Shown in pieces: positions 9,894 to 20,907 of a DNA stretch of 64,000 nt (within the stretch, counting starts at the first letter, position 1; each line of letters begins with the position of its first letter). The stretch covers positions 31,160 through 95,159 of the forward strand of contig NZ_CAMYMD010000012.1 of NCBI RefSeq assembly GCF_947259555.1, in the 5' to 3' direction. Origin of the DNA: an uncultured Roseovarius sp. Its GTDB lineage: Bacteria; Pseudomonadota; Alphaproteobacteria; Rhodobacterales; Rhodobacteraceae. The translations under genes and the position numbers were made by a program. Under the pieces are notes generated by a model that did no database searches, was not told where the DNA came from, and worked only from the letters and a program-made list of their open reading frames with translations.

Positions 9894-10486
9894 GCAAAGA
9901 CCACCCCCGCCTCCCGCATGCCCGCGAGCGCCGCGTCGAGCGAGCCATCAAGGTCGATGCCGCGCACCAGATCCTGCCGCACCGTCACGCGATATCCCAG
10001 TCGCGCCGCATCCACCGCCGAGAAGTTGACGCAGAAATCGGTGGCCAGCCCCACCATGGTCAGATCGTCAATGCCGCGCGTCTGCAAATAGCCGTGCAGC
10101 CCGGTGGGGGTGGCGTGGTCATTCTCGAAAAACGCCGAATAGCTGTCGATTGCCGGGTTATAGCCCTTGCGGATGATCAGATCGGCCCGGTCGGTATCCA
10201 GCCCCTCGTGAAACGCGGCCCCTTGGCTGCCCTGAACGCAATGATCCGGCCACAGCACCTGCGGCCCGTAGAGCATGTCCACCATGTCGAACGGCGCCTT
10301 GCCCTCATGCGACGAGGCAAAAGACGAATGCCCCGCCGGGTGCCAATCCTGCGTCAGGATCACCGCCGGAAACTGCGCCATCAGCGCGTTGATGCCGGGT
10401 ACGATACTGTCACCTTCGGGCACGGCAAGCGCACCCCCGGGGCAGAAATCGTATTGCATGTCGATCACGATCAGGGCGGATGTCAT
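9890..10486 (-). CDS. pncA: Nicotinamidase
   Basis: PncA hydrolyses nicotinamide to nicotinate and ammonia for NAD+ salvage. The 198-residue product carries the full catalytic triad of the cysteine hydrolase family: Asp in VIDMQYDFCPGG, Lys in IIRKGYNP and the nucleophile Cys in LATDFCVNFSA. The metal-binding residues are in TQDWHPAGHSSFAS. The start is ATG 10486, 12-13 bases after an AGGAGG ribosome site, so a longer frame beginning at 10507 is rejected. It is the first gene of the pncA-glycosylase-SseB operon and is divergent from a small secreted protein. Confidence 0.95.
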   Translation of the reverse strand: MTSALIVIDMQYDFCPGGALAVPEGDSIVPGINALMAQFPAVILTQDWHPAGHSSFASSHEGKAPFDMVDMLYGPQVLWPDHCVQGSQGAAFHEGLDTDRADLIIRKGYNPAIDSYSAFFENDHATPTGLHGYLQTRGIDDLTMVGLATDFCVNFSAVDAARLGYRVTVRQDLVRGIDLDGSLDAALAGMREAGVVFA

Positions 10487-10645
10487 GAGCGGGCCTCCTT
10501 TGCCCAATAGGGGTAGGTGCGCAGATGCGGCCCGTCAATGGCAGGCCCTTCTCAAGAGCGATGCCGTTGTTGCCTGATCCGCCGCCCCATGGCACTCTGC
10601 CAAAACGCCGATTTTCAAGAGATACCTTAATGAGGGAGAAATTTG

Positions 10646-11035
10646 ATGATGAGGATCGTAACGCTCTGCCTGACGGCCTGCATGTTGGCGGTGCCCGCCA
10701 CCGCGCAGCAGTTCATGGGCGAATATTTCACCAGCATCCAAGCCGAGGACATGCGCAATTCGCGCGGCCAGCCGCTACGCGATTTCTGCGCCATCGTGCA
10801 GCAGGATCGGGCGAATTATCACCGCTTCGGTATCCGTCACGACGGCGATCAGGGCGATCCGTTCTTTACCACGCCCGAGATGCGGGCGCGCATTGCCAGA
10901 TCCTGCTATCTTGTATCCGGGTCGGAATACGTCGCGGAGCGGGTGCTCTCCGGCAGGCCCAAATATATCTGGGTGCGGATTTTTGGAGTGAACGGGGTGC
11001 CGACAGCCTTGTGGGTCTCCGAAGGCGCAGGATAG
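10646..11035 (+). CDS. Small secreted protein, function unknown
   Basis: The product is a 129-residue protein with a clear signal peptide (MMRIVTLCLTACMLAVPATA, cleavage expected after ATA or AQA). The mature part is about 108 residues, with two Cys (in LRDFCAIV and ARSCYLVS) that could form a disulfide. No family was recognised. The start ATG 10646 follows a GGGAG at 10633-10637; the adjacent ATG 10649 is equally possible. It stands alone between the divergent pncA operon and trhO. The role is unknown, and export to the periplasm is inferred from the signal peptide. Confidence 0.75.
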   Translation: MMRIVTLCLTACMLAVPATAQQFMGEYFTSIQAEDMRNSRGQPLRDFCAIVQQDRANYHRFGIRHDGDQGDPFFTTPEMRARIARSCYLVSGSEYVAERVLSGRPKYIWVRIFGVNGVPTALWVSEGAG

Positions 11036-11094
11036 GCGCGATCAGGGGGCCTGCCCTCTTGCGGGACGGGCGCAGTGGGCGTAAATCGCGCGCC

Positions 11095-12009
11095 ATGTAC
11101 AGGATTGCCGCACTCTACCACTTCACCCGGTTTGACGACCCATCCGCCCTTCAAGGCCCGCTTCAGGCGCTCTGCGAGGCCGAGCGCATCAGCGGCTCGC
11201 TGCTTCTGGCACGCGAGGGGATCAATGGCACGATTGCCGGGCCGCAGGCGGGTATCGAAAGGGTTCTCGCGCATATCCGCGCCCTGCCCGGATGCGCCGA
11301 TCTGGAGTGGAAGGACAGCCAGAGCGCCGAGCAGCCGTTTCGCAGGATGAAGGTGCGGCTCAAGAAAGAGATCGTCACTATGGGCCAGCCCGATGTCGAT
11401 CCGCGCGCCAGTGTGGGGCATTATGTCGAGCCCTCTGAGTGGAACGCCCTGATCCAGAGCCCCGATGTCGCGGTGATCGACACCCGCAACGATTACGAAG
11501 TGGCGATCGGCACGTTCGAGGGCGCGGTCGACCCCGAGACGCCAACCTTTCGCGATTTCCCGGCGTGGTGGGAGGCCAACAAGCACCGGTTTCACAACAA
11601 GCGGATCGCGATGTTCTGCACCGGCGGCATCCGCTGCGAGAAATCCACCAATTACCTGCTGGGCCAAGGGGTGGAGGAGGTCTATCACCTCAAGGGCGGC
11701 ATCCTGAAATACCTCGAAGAGGTGCCCGAGGATCAGAGCACCTGGCAGGGCGACTGCTTTGTCTTCGATGGTCGCGTCTCGGTGGGTCACGGGCTGCGGA
11801 CAGGGCCGCACCGTCTGTGCCACGCCTGCCGCCGCCCGATCCTGCCCGAGGATACGGGCCACCCCGACTATGAAGAGGGGGTCGCCTGTCACCTCTGCGC
11901 GCAGGAAACATCGGACGCGGACAAGGCGCGGTTTCGCGAGCGCCAGAAACAGATGGCATTGGCCGAGGCGCGCGGCGAACGGCATATCAAGATCGTCCAT
12001 GAGATTTAG
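11095..12009 (+). CDS. trhO: tRNA uridine(34) hydroxylase, rhodanese-like
   Basis: TrhO (YceA) hydroxylates uridine-34 in tRNAs, giving ho5U, the precursor of the cmo5U/mo5U wobble modifications. The 304-residue product starts at ATG 11095 (MYRIAALYHFTRF). It has the N-terminal acylphosphatase-like domain (LLLAREGINGTIAG) and then a rhodanese domain with VIDTRNDYEVAIGTFEGA and the catalytic-loop MFCTGGIRCEKS (Cys 175 and Cys 181). The C-terminus carries CHACRRP and CHLC pairs, a probable small zinc site common to the family. A far longer frame upstream runs through unrelated genes and is not translated. Confidence 0.95.
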   Translation: MYRIAALYHFTRFDDPSALQGPLQALCEAERISGSLLLAREGINGTIAGPQAGIERVLAHIRALPGCADLEWKDSQSAEQPFRRMKVRLKKEIVTMGQPDVDPRASVGHYVEPSEWNALIQSPDVAVIDTRNDYEVAIGTFEGAVDPETPTFRDFPAWWEANKHRFHNKRIAMFCTGGIRCEKSTNYLLGQGVEEVYHLKGGILKYLEEVPEDQSTWQGDCFVFDGRVSVGHGLRTGPHRLCHACRRPILPEDTGHPDYEEGVACHLCAQETSDADKARFRERQKQMALAEARGERHIKIVHEI

Positions 12010-12104
12010 GGCCCGCGCCGGCGCGCAAACGGATATGGCATGTGATTGCCTCGCACGATTTTCCGTGTAACCGTCCCGCATCAGGGATGAGGGAGGACAC
12101 CACC

Positions 12105-13748
12105 ATGCAGGGCCAGATGATGCACCGGCCGCTCCGGATCATCGACATCCTGACCCACGCCGCCGAGGCGCATGACAATGAGGGACTGGTTTCGGCGCGT
12201 GTCGAGGGGGACATTCATAGCCAAAGCTATCCCGAAACGCTGGCGCGCGTGGGGCAGCTTGCCCATGGTCTAGCGGCCTTGGGCGTGACGCCCGGCGACC
12301 GCATCGGCACGCTCGCCTGGAACGGCTATCGGCATTTCGAGCTTTACTATGGCGTGGCCGGCCTCGGGGCGGTGTGCCATACGATCAACCCGCGCCTTTC
12401 GCATGAGCAACTGGTTTACATCATCCGCCATGCCGGGGACCGGCTGCTTTTCGTGGATCTGACCTTTGTGCCTCTGGTCGAGAGCCTGCTGACCGATTTG
12501 CCTGATGACCTGCGGATCGTCATCCTGACGGATCGGGCGCATATGCCCGATAGCGCGCTGAATGCGCTGTGCTATGAAGATATTCTGGCAGACCAGCCCA
12601 CGGCATTTGAGTGGCCCGAGTTTCCTGAAGAGACCGCCTCCAGCCTGTGCTACACTTCCGGCACAACCGGCCATCCGAAAGGCGCGCTTTATTCGCATCG
12701 CTCGACCCTCCTGCACGCCTTGCAGGTGCCGCTCTGTCAGACCACCAGCTTTCACGCCGGGCGACGCATCATGCCGGTGGTGCCCCTTTTTCACGTCAAC
12801 GCATGGGGCCTGCCCTATACCGCACCACTCACTGGCATGACGTTGGTCATGCCGGGCGCAGCGTTGGACGGGCCAAGCCTGTTTCGCCTCATGGACACCC
12901 AGCGCGTTTGGTCCGCATGGGGCGTGCCCACAGTCTGGGCAGGGTTGATGGACGAAATCAAGGAACAGGGCCGCATCCCGGACGGCTTTGGCGATCTGGT
13001 CGTGGGCGGCTCTGCGGCGCCGCGCGTGATGATCGAGGACTATGAGGCCCGCGGCGTGAACGTGGCACAGGCCTGGGGCATGACCGAGATGAGCCCGATC
13101 GGCACCCATGGCGTGCTGCCTGCGGCACTGCATGACGCCCCCGAGCCAGAGCGTATCGCCGCCAAGTGCTGCGCCGGACAGCGGCTGTTTGGGGTGGAGT
13201 TCAAGATCGTGGACGACGACGGCACCCGCATGCCGCATGACGGGCAGGCGAGCGGAGAGCTATACGTGCGCGGTAATACCGTGATCAGCGGCTATTTCGA
13301 GAACGAGGCGGCGACGCGGGATGCCATGGACTCCAAGGGCTGGTTCGGGACCGGCGATGTGGCCTCGATCAGCCCCGATGGTCGGCTGTTGGTCCGCGAC
13401 CGCGCCAAGGATCTCGTGAAATCGGGGGGCGAATGGATCAGCTCGATTGATCTTGAGAACGCCGCACTTGCCCATCCCGACATCGCGGCCTGTGCCGTCG
13501 TGGCCATTCCCCACCCCAAATGGGAGGAACGGCCCGTGCTGGTCGCGGTGGCAGCCGGACACGCGCGGCCGGATCTGGATGCGGTCCACAACGTGATGGC
13601 GCCACATTTCGCCACGTGGCAACTGCCGGACGACCTTATATGGGTCGACGCGTTGCCGCTCACCGCAACCGGCAAGGTGTCCAAGCTGACGCTGCGCCAC
13701 CAGTTGGCCAACTATGTGCTGCCCGAGTTGCGCGAGGACAAGGCATGA
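12105..13748 (+). CDS. Acyl-CoA synthetase, AMP-forming, medium/long-chain type
   Basis: The product is a 547-residue ANL-superfamily enzyme that activates a carboxylic acid with ATP and CoA. The start ATG 12105 follows GGGAGGA by 7 bases. Motifs are the P-loop-like YTSGTTGHPKGALYSH, the WGMTEMSP motif, GELYVRGN, GWFGTGDVA, the hinge DRAKDLVKSGGEWIS and the C-terminal catalytic Lys in LTATGKVSKL. The N-terminal QGQMMHRPL opening resembles the fatty-acyl/methylmercaptopropionate (DmdB) ligase group of roseobacters, but sequence alone does not fix the substrate. It overlaps the next gene by 4 bases and forms an operon with an APH-like protein and a thioesterase, which suggests fatty-acid or similar acyl-CoA catabolism. 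Confidence 0.9.
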   Translation: MQGQMMHRPLRIIDILTHAAEAHDNEGLVSARVEGDIHSQSYPETLARVGQLAHGLAALGVTPGDRIGTLAWNGYRHFELYYGVAGLGAVCHTINPRLSHEQLVYIIRHAGDRLLFVDLTFVPLVESLLTDLPDDLRIVILTDRAHMPDSALNALCYEDILADQPTAFEWPEFPEETASSLCYTSGTTGHPKGALYSHRSTLLHALQVPLCQTTSFHAGRRIMPVVPLFHVNAWGLPYTAPLTGMTLVMPGAALDGPSLFRLMDTQRVWSAWGVPTVWAGLMDEIKEQGRIPDGFGDLVVGGSAAPRVMIEDYEARGVNVAQAWGMTEMSPIGTHGVLPAALHDAPEPERIAAKCCAGQRLFGVEFKIVDDDGTRMPHDGQASGELYVRGNTVISGYFENEAATRDAMDSKGWFGTGDVASISPDGRLLVRDRAKDLVKSGGEWISSIDLENAALAHPDIAACAVVAIPHPKWEERPVLVAVAAGHARPDLDAVHNVMAPHFATWQLPDDLIWVDALPLTATGKVSKLTLRHQLANYVLPELREDKA

Positions 13749-14764
13749 GCACAGATCTGGACACAGCTGCCGTTGCGGACTGGCTCGATGGCCGTCTTCC
13801 CGGCTTCGAGCGGCAGGTCGAGGCCGTGAAGTTTAGCGGCGGGCAATCCAACCCGACCTACCTGCTCCGGACAGCCGCGCAAAATTACGTGCTGCGCCGC
13901 AAACCACCGGGCGTGTTGCTGAAATCCGCCCATGCGGTTGAGCGCGAATTTCGCGTACAGCGCGCCCTTGAGCCAACCCGCGTTCCGGTCGCGCATATGC
14001 ACTACCTGTGCGAGGACGAGGCGGTCATCGGCTCACCCTTCTACATCATGGATGAAGTGTCCGGGCGCAGCTTCGATGCGCCGACCCTGCCCGAGCTGGA
14101 AAAGGACCAACGCCACAGCGTTCTTGACGAAATGAACCGGGTTCTGGCCACGATCCACGATGTCGACCTCACAACCGCGGGGCTGCTGGATTACGGCCCC
14201 TCGGGCAACTACTACCGCCGACAGATCGACCGCTGGATCGCACAATACCATGCAACCCGGACCGAGGACCTGGCGGACATGGATGCGCTCATGGATTGGC
14301 TGGATGCACATATCCCGCCCGATGACGGACAACGCTGCCTCGTCCATGGTGACTATCGGCTCGACAACTTGTTGTTTGCGCAGGACGGAACGGCATGCGT
14401 CGCAGTGCTTGACTGGGAACTGTCCACCATCGGCCATCCCTATGCAGACCTCGCCGCCGTCATCATGCAATGGTCCATGCCCGCCACCCGCGAGGGGCGC
14501 GGCCTAGACGGAGTGGATCGCGCCGCGCTTGGCCTTTGGTCAGATGCCGACTTCATCGCCGCCTATTGCAACCGGCGCCGGCTCGCACCTATCAAAGGGT
14601 TCAATTTCTACCTCGCCTTCACCTATTTCCGCATGGCCGCCATATTGCAGGGCGTCAAGAAACGCGCGATGGACGGCAACGCCTCCGATCCCGCACGCGG
14701 TCTGCGGCTTGGTCGCTATGTACCGGAATTCGCCCGCGTCGGCCTGATCGCAACCCAGGAGTAA
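13745..14764 (+). CDS. Phosphotransferase family protein, ACAD10/11-kinase-like
   Basis: The product is 339 residues with an aminoglycoside/choline-kinase-like fold. The catalytic loop is CLVHGDYRLDNLLF and the metal-binding motif is VLDWELSTIGHPYADL. The N-terminal FSGGQSNPTYLL is the nucleotide-binding glycine loop and VLRRKPPG contains the ATP-binding Lys. This is the family whose members sit beside acyl-CoA dehydrogenases and ligases; in animals (ACAD10/11) the kinase domain phosphorylates 4-hydroxyacyl-CoAs. By analogy and context it may phosphorylate a hydroxyacyl substrate, but this is inference. It overlaps the ligase stop by 4 bases, so start ATG 13745 is firm. Confidence 0.88.
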   Translation: MSTDLDTAAVADWLDGRLPGFERQVEAVKFSGGQSNPTYLLRTAAQNYVLRRKPPGVLLKSAHAVEREFRVQRALEPTRVPVAHMHYLCEDEAVIGSPFYIMDEVSGRSFDAPTLPELEKDQRHSVLDEMNRVLATIHDVDLTTAGLLDYGPSGNYYRRQIDRWIAQYHATRTEDLADMDALMDWLDAHIPPDDGQRCLVHGDYRLDNLLFAQDGTACVAVLDWELSTIGHPYADLAAVIMQWSMPATREGRGLDGVDRAALGLWSDADFIAAYCNRRRLAPIKGFNFYLAFTYFRMAAILQGVKKRAMDGNASDPARGLRLGRYVPEFARVGLIATQE

Positions 14765-14766
14765 CC

Positions 14767-15207
14767 ATGACCCACGATATAGACCCTGCCCTGATCGAGG
14801 CCCCGTCCGCCCTGCAAACCCACCTTGGCTATCGGCTGACGGGCTGGGGCACAGATTTTGCGCGGGTCGAGTTACCGCTGGCCCCCTTTTTGACCAACCG
14901 GCAGGGCCTGCCGCATGGCGGCATCCATGCAACGCTGCTGGATACCGCAATGGGCTTTGCCGGGTGCTACACCGGCGATCCGGAACGCTCTCAGATGGCA
15001 CTCACCCTGTCGCTCACCGTCAATTATCTGGGTCAGGCACAAGGCGCGACCCTGATCGCCGAGGCACGGCGTACCGGCGGCGGCAAATCGACCTATTTCG
15101 CCGAGGCCACGGTGCGGGACGATACAGGAACCTTGATTGCGACAGGCACAGGCGTGTTTCGCTACAGGCGGGGCACACCAGCCTCAGACCACAAAAGCCA
15201 TAGTTAA
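14767..15207 (+). CDS. PaaI-type hotdog thioesterase
   Basis: The product is a 146-residue single-hotdog protein of the PaaI/YigI thioesterase family. The diagnostic segments are NRQGLPHGGIHATLLDTAMG, which carries the catalytic Asp and the conserved HGG, and SLTVNYLGQAQGATLIAEARR. It would hydrolyse an acyl-CoA formed or processed by the two genes upstream. The start ATG 14767 lies 2 bases after the previous stop. Its last codons overlap an OxyR-like palindrome that belongs to katG, so the two transcription units touch. Confidence 0.88.
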   Translation: MTHDIDPALIEAPSALQTHLGYRLTGWGTDFARVELPLAPFLTNRQGLPHGGIHATLLDTAMGFAGCYTGDPERSQMALTLSLTVNYLGQAQGATLIAEARRTGGGKSTYFAEATVRDDTGTLIATGTGVFRYRRGTPASDHKSHS

Positions 15208-15236
15208 AAACTATCTTTATGGTTAGTAAATCCAAT
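15200..15236 (+). promoter_or_regulatory. OxyR-like binding site upstream of katG
   Basis: The sequence has ATAG-N7-CTAT exactly at 15200-15214 and then continues N7-GTTA-N7-CAAT, the spacing of the full OxyR consensus ATAG-N7-CTAT-N7-ATAG-N7-CTAT. The first half is perfect and is itself a 6-base inverted repeat (ATAGTT-AAA-AACTAT); the second half matches poorly (1 and 3 of 4). It overlaps the stop codon of the thioesterase gene, followed by an AT-rich stretch up to about 15255 that probably contains the promoter. The site lies 127 bases before the katG start. Confidence 0.6.
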
Positions 15237-15266
15237 TATTAATTATCATATATCTCTGCTATGTGA

Positions 15267-17528
<2,262 letters not shown>

Positions 17529-17550
17529 GCCGGGATAGGTACTTTGACTG

Positions 17551-17583
17551 AAGGGCGCGGCGAGCCATCGCCGCGCCCTTTTT
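17551..17583 (+). terminator. Intrinsic terminator of katG
   Basis: A perfect 13-base stem (AAGGGCGCGGCGA / TCGCCGCGCCCTT) with a GCCA tetraloop ends in a run of five T (17579-17583), 22 bases after the katG stop. It lies between convergent genes; on the minus strand it has no T-run, so it serves mainly katG. Confidence 0.9.
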
Positions 17584-17603
17584 CAATCACGACAAACGCT
17601 GTT

Positions 17604-18170
17604 CTATCGCAGCCCGCCGCGCGCAATCTCCAGCGCGAGGTCGCCCACCGCCTGGGCCCGCGCAGCGGCGAGCGCGGGCGCACCGCCTTCAATGTCCACA
17701 GGAACGCTGAGATCAAACAACCGCGCGCGCGCACGTCCGCTCTCGGATGTCACGAAATATTGCCCCGCAAGGCGAAATACACCGGCATCCCGCGCCAGCA
17801 TCTCCTCGATCCGAACCTCGACCTGCGCCTCGGCGAATTCCTCGAAGGGCCACGGCTCCGACGCGGCACGAACGCCGGTGATCTGGGAGAGATGCCTTGA
17901 CAGCTCAAGGGTGATCGCGCGCGACGGGTCATCGGCCCATAAAAGGCCCGGCTGGGTATTCAGCAGCCCCGCCGCGTCCCCCACAAAAATCTCCTCGCCC
18001 GCCGCATAGTTCGGCAGCGACACCTCGCGCAACAACACCGAGCCGAACGCGATCCGCTGCTTCGCCTCGACAGGTGCGCGCGGCACCGTCACTCTTTGAT
18101 CCGGAACTCCGGTACAGGCCGCAACCATCGCAACTGCGGCCAATGCCACGGGCAGGGAAAATCTGTTCAT
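17604..18170 (-). CDS. pqiC: PqiC-family outer-membrane lipoprotein
   Basis: The product is a 188-residue lipoprotein with a signal peptide ending in lipobox VAAC (MNRFSLPVALAAVAMVAAC). The body, including RIAFGSVLLREVSLPNYAAG, LLWADDPSRAITLELSRHL and RLAGQYFVTS, matches the ABC-type transport auxiliary lipoprotein/PqiC (YmbA) family. PqiC forms an outer-membrane ring that docks the PqiB tunnel for lipid transport between membranes. The start is ATG 18170, 5 bases after the pqiB stop; a TTG at 18179 overlapping pqiB is an alternative. It is the last gene of the mlt-pqiA1-pqiA2-pqiB-pqiC operon. Confidence 0.88.
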   Translation of the reverse strand: MNRFSLPVALAAVAMVAACTGVPDQRVTVPRAPVEAKQRIAFGSVLLREVSLPNYAAGEEIFVGDAAGLLNTQPGLLWADDPSRAITLELSRHLSQITGVRAASEPWPFEEFAEAQVEVRIEEMLARDAGVFRLAGQYFVTSESGRARARLFDLSVPVDIEGGAPALAAARAQAVGDLALEIARGGLR

Positions 18171-18175
18171 GTCAC

Positions 18176-20284
18176 TCAACGTCCTAACAGCAATGAATTC
18201 GGATTACGCTCTATGGCCCTCGCCAATGATGACACAGCCTTGGCCGCACGTTCAACCTCGCGCAGGGCCGTCTTGGCATCGCGGCCAACCCCACTCTCGG
18301 CGCCATAGCCCGCAAGCGTGTTGCGCGCCTGGGTCAAAACCGCCTCGGCCTCCGAGATGAGCCCCGGCAGATCTCGGCCGGCAGCGGCAAACGTATCCGC
18401 CGCATCCCGGGCCGAGCCAAGCGCAGCCGTGGCATTCTCGACAACACCACCATCGCGCAACTGCGCAAGCACGGCGCTCAGTTCTTCGAGCGCGCTGTTG
18501 AGCGTTCCGGGCAGCGCCTGCGTCTCGTCTGCGGCCAGGATCGTTTCCGCCGTGCCGATCAACTCCGTCAGTTTCGCAGCCATCGCGTCAATCTCGACAG
18601 CCTCGGCCTTTTTCGCCACCGCATCCAGTTGTGCGACCAGATCCGGGACACCGGCCACCGCGTCGCTTACGCCTTGCGCGGCGTCAGAGGCATCGCTCAG
18701 CGTGGCCCCCAACCGCGCCGCAAGCGCCTCTTGCGCGATTTGCGCAACCAGCGCCTGAATGTCCGACAGAACCCCATCCAGGCGCCCCGGAAGGGCTTGT
18801 ATCTCAGGCGCACCAACGACACCGCGCGCATCACCAAGCAAGTCGTTGACATTTCCGGGCAAGGCGCGGGTCTCGTCACTGGCAATCAGCCTGTTGGTGT
18901 TTTGCATCAGGGAAATAGCCTCTGCCATCACCTCTTCGACAGGCAGGGCGTTGATCCGTTCAAAGACGCCCTCGGCGGTGGCAGACACATCGGCGATCTC
19001 GCTATCGGTTGTGGGCAAGAGAAGCCCGTCTTCGCCAAAGGGCTCGATCTGGGCCGGCTCAGCCCCCGCCTGTTCAACCAGTTCAATCTTGAGCCCGCCA
19101 GTGAGTAGAGAGGCCGAGGCAAGCCGCGCGCGCAGCCCTTGGCCAACCCGGTCGCGGAGCAATGCGAGCGCCGCGTCCCGCCCGGCTCCGTCTATACCCT
19201 GCTCTGCATCAAGCCCGAGGCGTCCGGGCCGGATCGCGAGATTGGTCAACAGCCGCACGCGGCTATCCCCGAACCGCTCTTCGTCAACCAGCCCGTTCAG
19301 CGCGGTTACGCGACCGATCCGAAGACCGTTCAGTTCGACCGGCGCATCGACCGCCAGACCGGCGATGTTGTCCTCGAACACGGCAGACAGCATCAATGTC
19401 TCGCTGTCATCCCCGGCAAACAGGCTCTCGCGCGCGGCCGCTTCCTCCGGAAATACGGTATATGTCGCGCCGGTCTCTGCCGGTGCGCCGCCTGAAATCA
19501 TTGTGTCGAATGTCACCCCGCCAGAGACCAGCGATGCGACCGAGGAGAAATCCAGATTCGCCCCGCTCGGCCCAAGGGAAAAGGAAAACCCGGACGCATC
19601 CCAAAACCGGGTCGCGGTGTTGATCAAGCGGTCATGCGGCGCAAAGATCAGCGCCTCGGCCTGCGCGGTAGACCCGTCGGCAGTGATCGACGGGGCACCG
19701 ATACGGCCCACCTCGATCCCACGATAGAGGATCGGCGCCCCCTCGACGAGGGACGATTTGCCCGACGCCCGCAGAACGAGATGCAGCCCGCTTTGCCCCA
19801 CCCGCTCCAGCGGAGCATCGGCCAACCCGTCGAACCGCTCGACCATCGCGCCGGGTTCATCGTCCCACAGCCCCTCGATATAGACCCCCGACAGCACGGT
19901 GCCCAAACCGCTGACGCCACGCGCTGTTACCTGTGGGCGCACCACCCAGAACCGTGCCTCGCTATCCACATAAGGAGCGACCTCCTGGTCGACACGCACC
20001 TTGACCAGAACGTGCCCAAGACCGGGGGCAAAACTCACCTCTTCGACAAGACCGACGGTCACATCCCGGTAGCGCAACTCGGTCGTGCCCGGCTTGACAC
20101 CCGATGCGTTCTCAAAGCCGATCTCGATCAGCGGGCCGCGTTCGGCATAGCTCTGCCACGCCACGCCCAGCACAGCCAGAAGCGCCGCCAGCGGCAAGAG
20201 CCAGATCACCGAAACCCGCTCCAGCAGGCCGGGCCCGGCCGTCTTGACCGGGGGTTCCGGCGGTGACGTGTCATCCGAAGTCAT
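18176..20284 (-). CDS. pqiB: MCE-domain lipid transport protein PqiB
   Basis: The 702-residue product is an MCE-family protein. A cytosolic tail and one membrane helix (about 25-45) lead into repeated MCE domains, seen as IEIGFENASGVKPGTTELRY, LVEGAPILYRGIEVGRI and LAVDAPVELNGLRIGRV. This gives three MCE domains, the PqiB number; LetB (YebT) has seven. The C-terminal ~280 residues are long amphipathic helices with repeated ADETxALPG segments, as expected for the periplasm-spanning needle. PqiB carries lipids between the inner and outer membranes. The start ATG 20284 overlaps pqiA2 by 4 bases. Confidence 0.92.
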   Translation of the reverse strand: MTSDDTSPPEPPVKTAGPGLLERVSVIWLLPLAALLAVLGVAWQSYAERGPLIEIGFENASGVKPGTTELRYRDVTVGLVEEVSFAPGLGHVLVKVRVDQEVAPYVDSEARFWVVRPQVTARGVSGLGTVLSGVYIEGLWDDEPGAMVERFDGLADAPLERVGQSGLHLVLRASGKSSLVEGAPILYRGIEVGRIGAPSITADGSTAQAEALIFAPHDRLINTATRFWDASGFSFSLGPSGANLDFSSVASLVSGGVTFDTMISGGAPAETGATYTVFPEEAAARESLFAGDDSETLMLSAVFEDNIAGLAVDAPVELNGLRIGRVTALNGLVDEERFGDSRVRLLTNLAIRPGRLGLDAEQGIDGAGRDAALALLRDRVGQGLRARLASASLLTGGLKIELVEQAGAEPAQIEPFGEDGLLLPTTDSEIADVSATAEGVFERINALPVEEVMAEAISLMQNTNRLIASDETRALPGNVNDLLGDARGVVGAPEIQALPGRLDGVLSDIQALVAQIAQEALAARLGATLSDASDAAQGVSDAVAGVPDLVAQLDAVAKKAEAVEIDAMAAKLTELIGTAETILAADETQALPGTLNSALEELSAVLAQLRDGGVVENATAALGSARDAADTFAAAGRDLPGLISEAEAVLTQARNTLAGYGAESGVGRDAKTALREVERAAKAVSSLARAIERNPNSLLLGR

Positions 20285-20907
20285 TGAGCAAGATCCTCTT
20301 TCCCGTCGCCACCGCCGAGGCTATCCCAGATCAACCGGCTATCAAAACTCTGCGCAGAGAGCATCGTGAAAATCACCGAAAGCGCGAAAAACAGGCTCGC
20401 GCGGCCCGGCGTAATCGTGGCAAGCGCCTGTAATTGCACCAATGACGACAGGATCGCCACCACAAAGACGTCGATCATCGACCAGCGTCCGATATATTCG
20501 ACGATCTCGTAGAGCAGGTGCCGCCGGGTCTGTGATCGGCGTGACCCGCGCCACACCCCGATCGCCAACCCGGCCAGAGCAAGGAACTTGGCCACCGGGA
20601 TCAGCACACTCGCGACAAGGATGATGATCGCCACACCCCAATTTCCATGATGCGCCAATTCCACCGCGCCCCCTACGATGGTATCGCTCTGGCTGCTCAC
20701 CAGCGTGCGGGTTTCGAGCATCGGGTAGAGATTAGCCGGGATGTAACACCCAAGCCCGAGAAACCACCACGCCCATACCTTTTGCAGCGCCAGAGGATCG
20801 CGCGAATGAAGCGGGCTGCCGCATCGCGGGCAAACCCGCGTGCCCATCGGAGCAACGCGCATACACCGCGTGCATCCTACCAATCCCATGTCGCGCGCGG
20901 TTCTCAT
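20281..20907 (-). CDS. Paraquat-inducible protein A, C-terminal half protein
   Basis: This 208-residue inner-membrane protein corresponds to the second half of E. coli PqiA. It opens with a zinc-ribbon pair (CTRC and CPRC), then KVWAWWFLGLGCYIPANLYPM, typical of PqiA domains, and about four membrane helices. Other conserved segments are LLYEIVEYIGRWSMIDVFVV and SVIFTMLSAQSFDSRLIWD. The start ATG 20907 overlaps the stop of the first half-gene by 4 bases, so the two halves are translated as coupled separate proteins. With the other half it should form the inner-membrane component feeding PqiB. Confidence 0.9.
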   Translation of the reverse strand: MRTARDMGLVGCTRCMRVAPMGTRVCPRCGSPLHSRDPLALQKVWAWWFLGLGCYIPANLYPMLETRTLVSSQSDTIVGGAVELAHHGNWGVAIIILVASVLIPVAKFLALAGLAIGVWRGSRRSQTRRHLLYEIVEYIGRWSMIDVFVVAILSSLVQLQALATITPGRASLFFALSVIFTMLSAQSFDSRLIWDSLGGGDGKEDLAQ

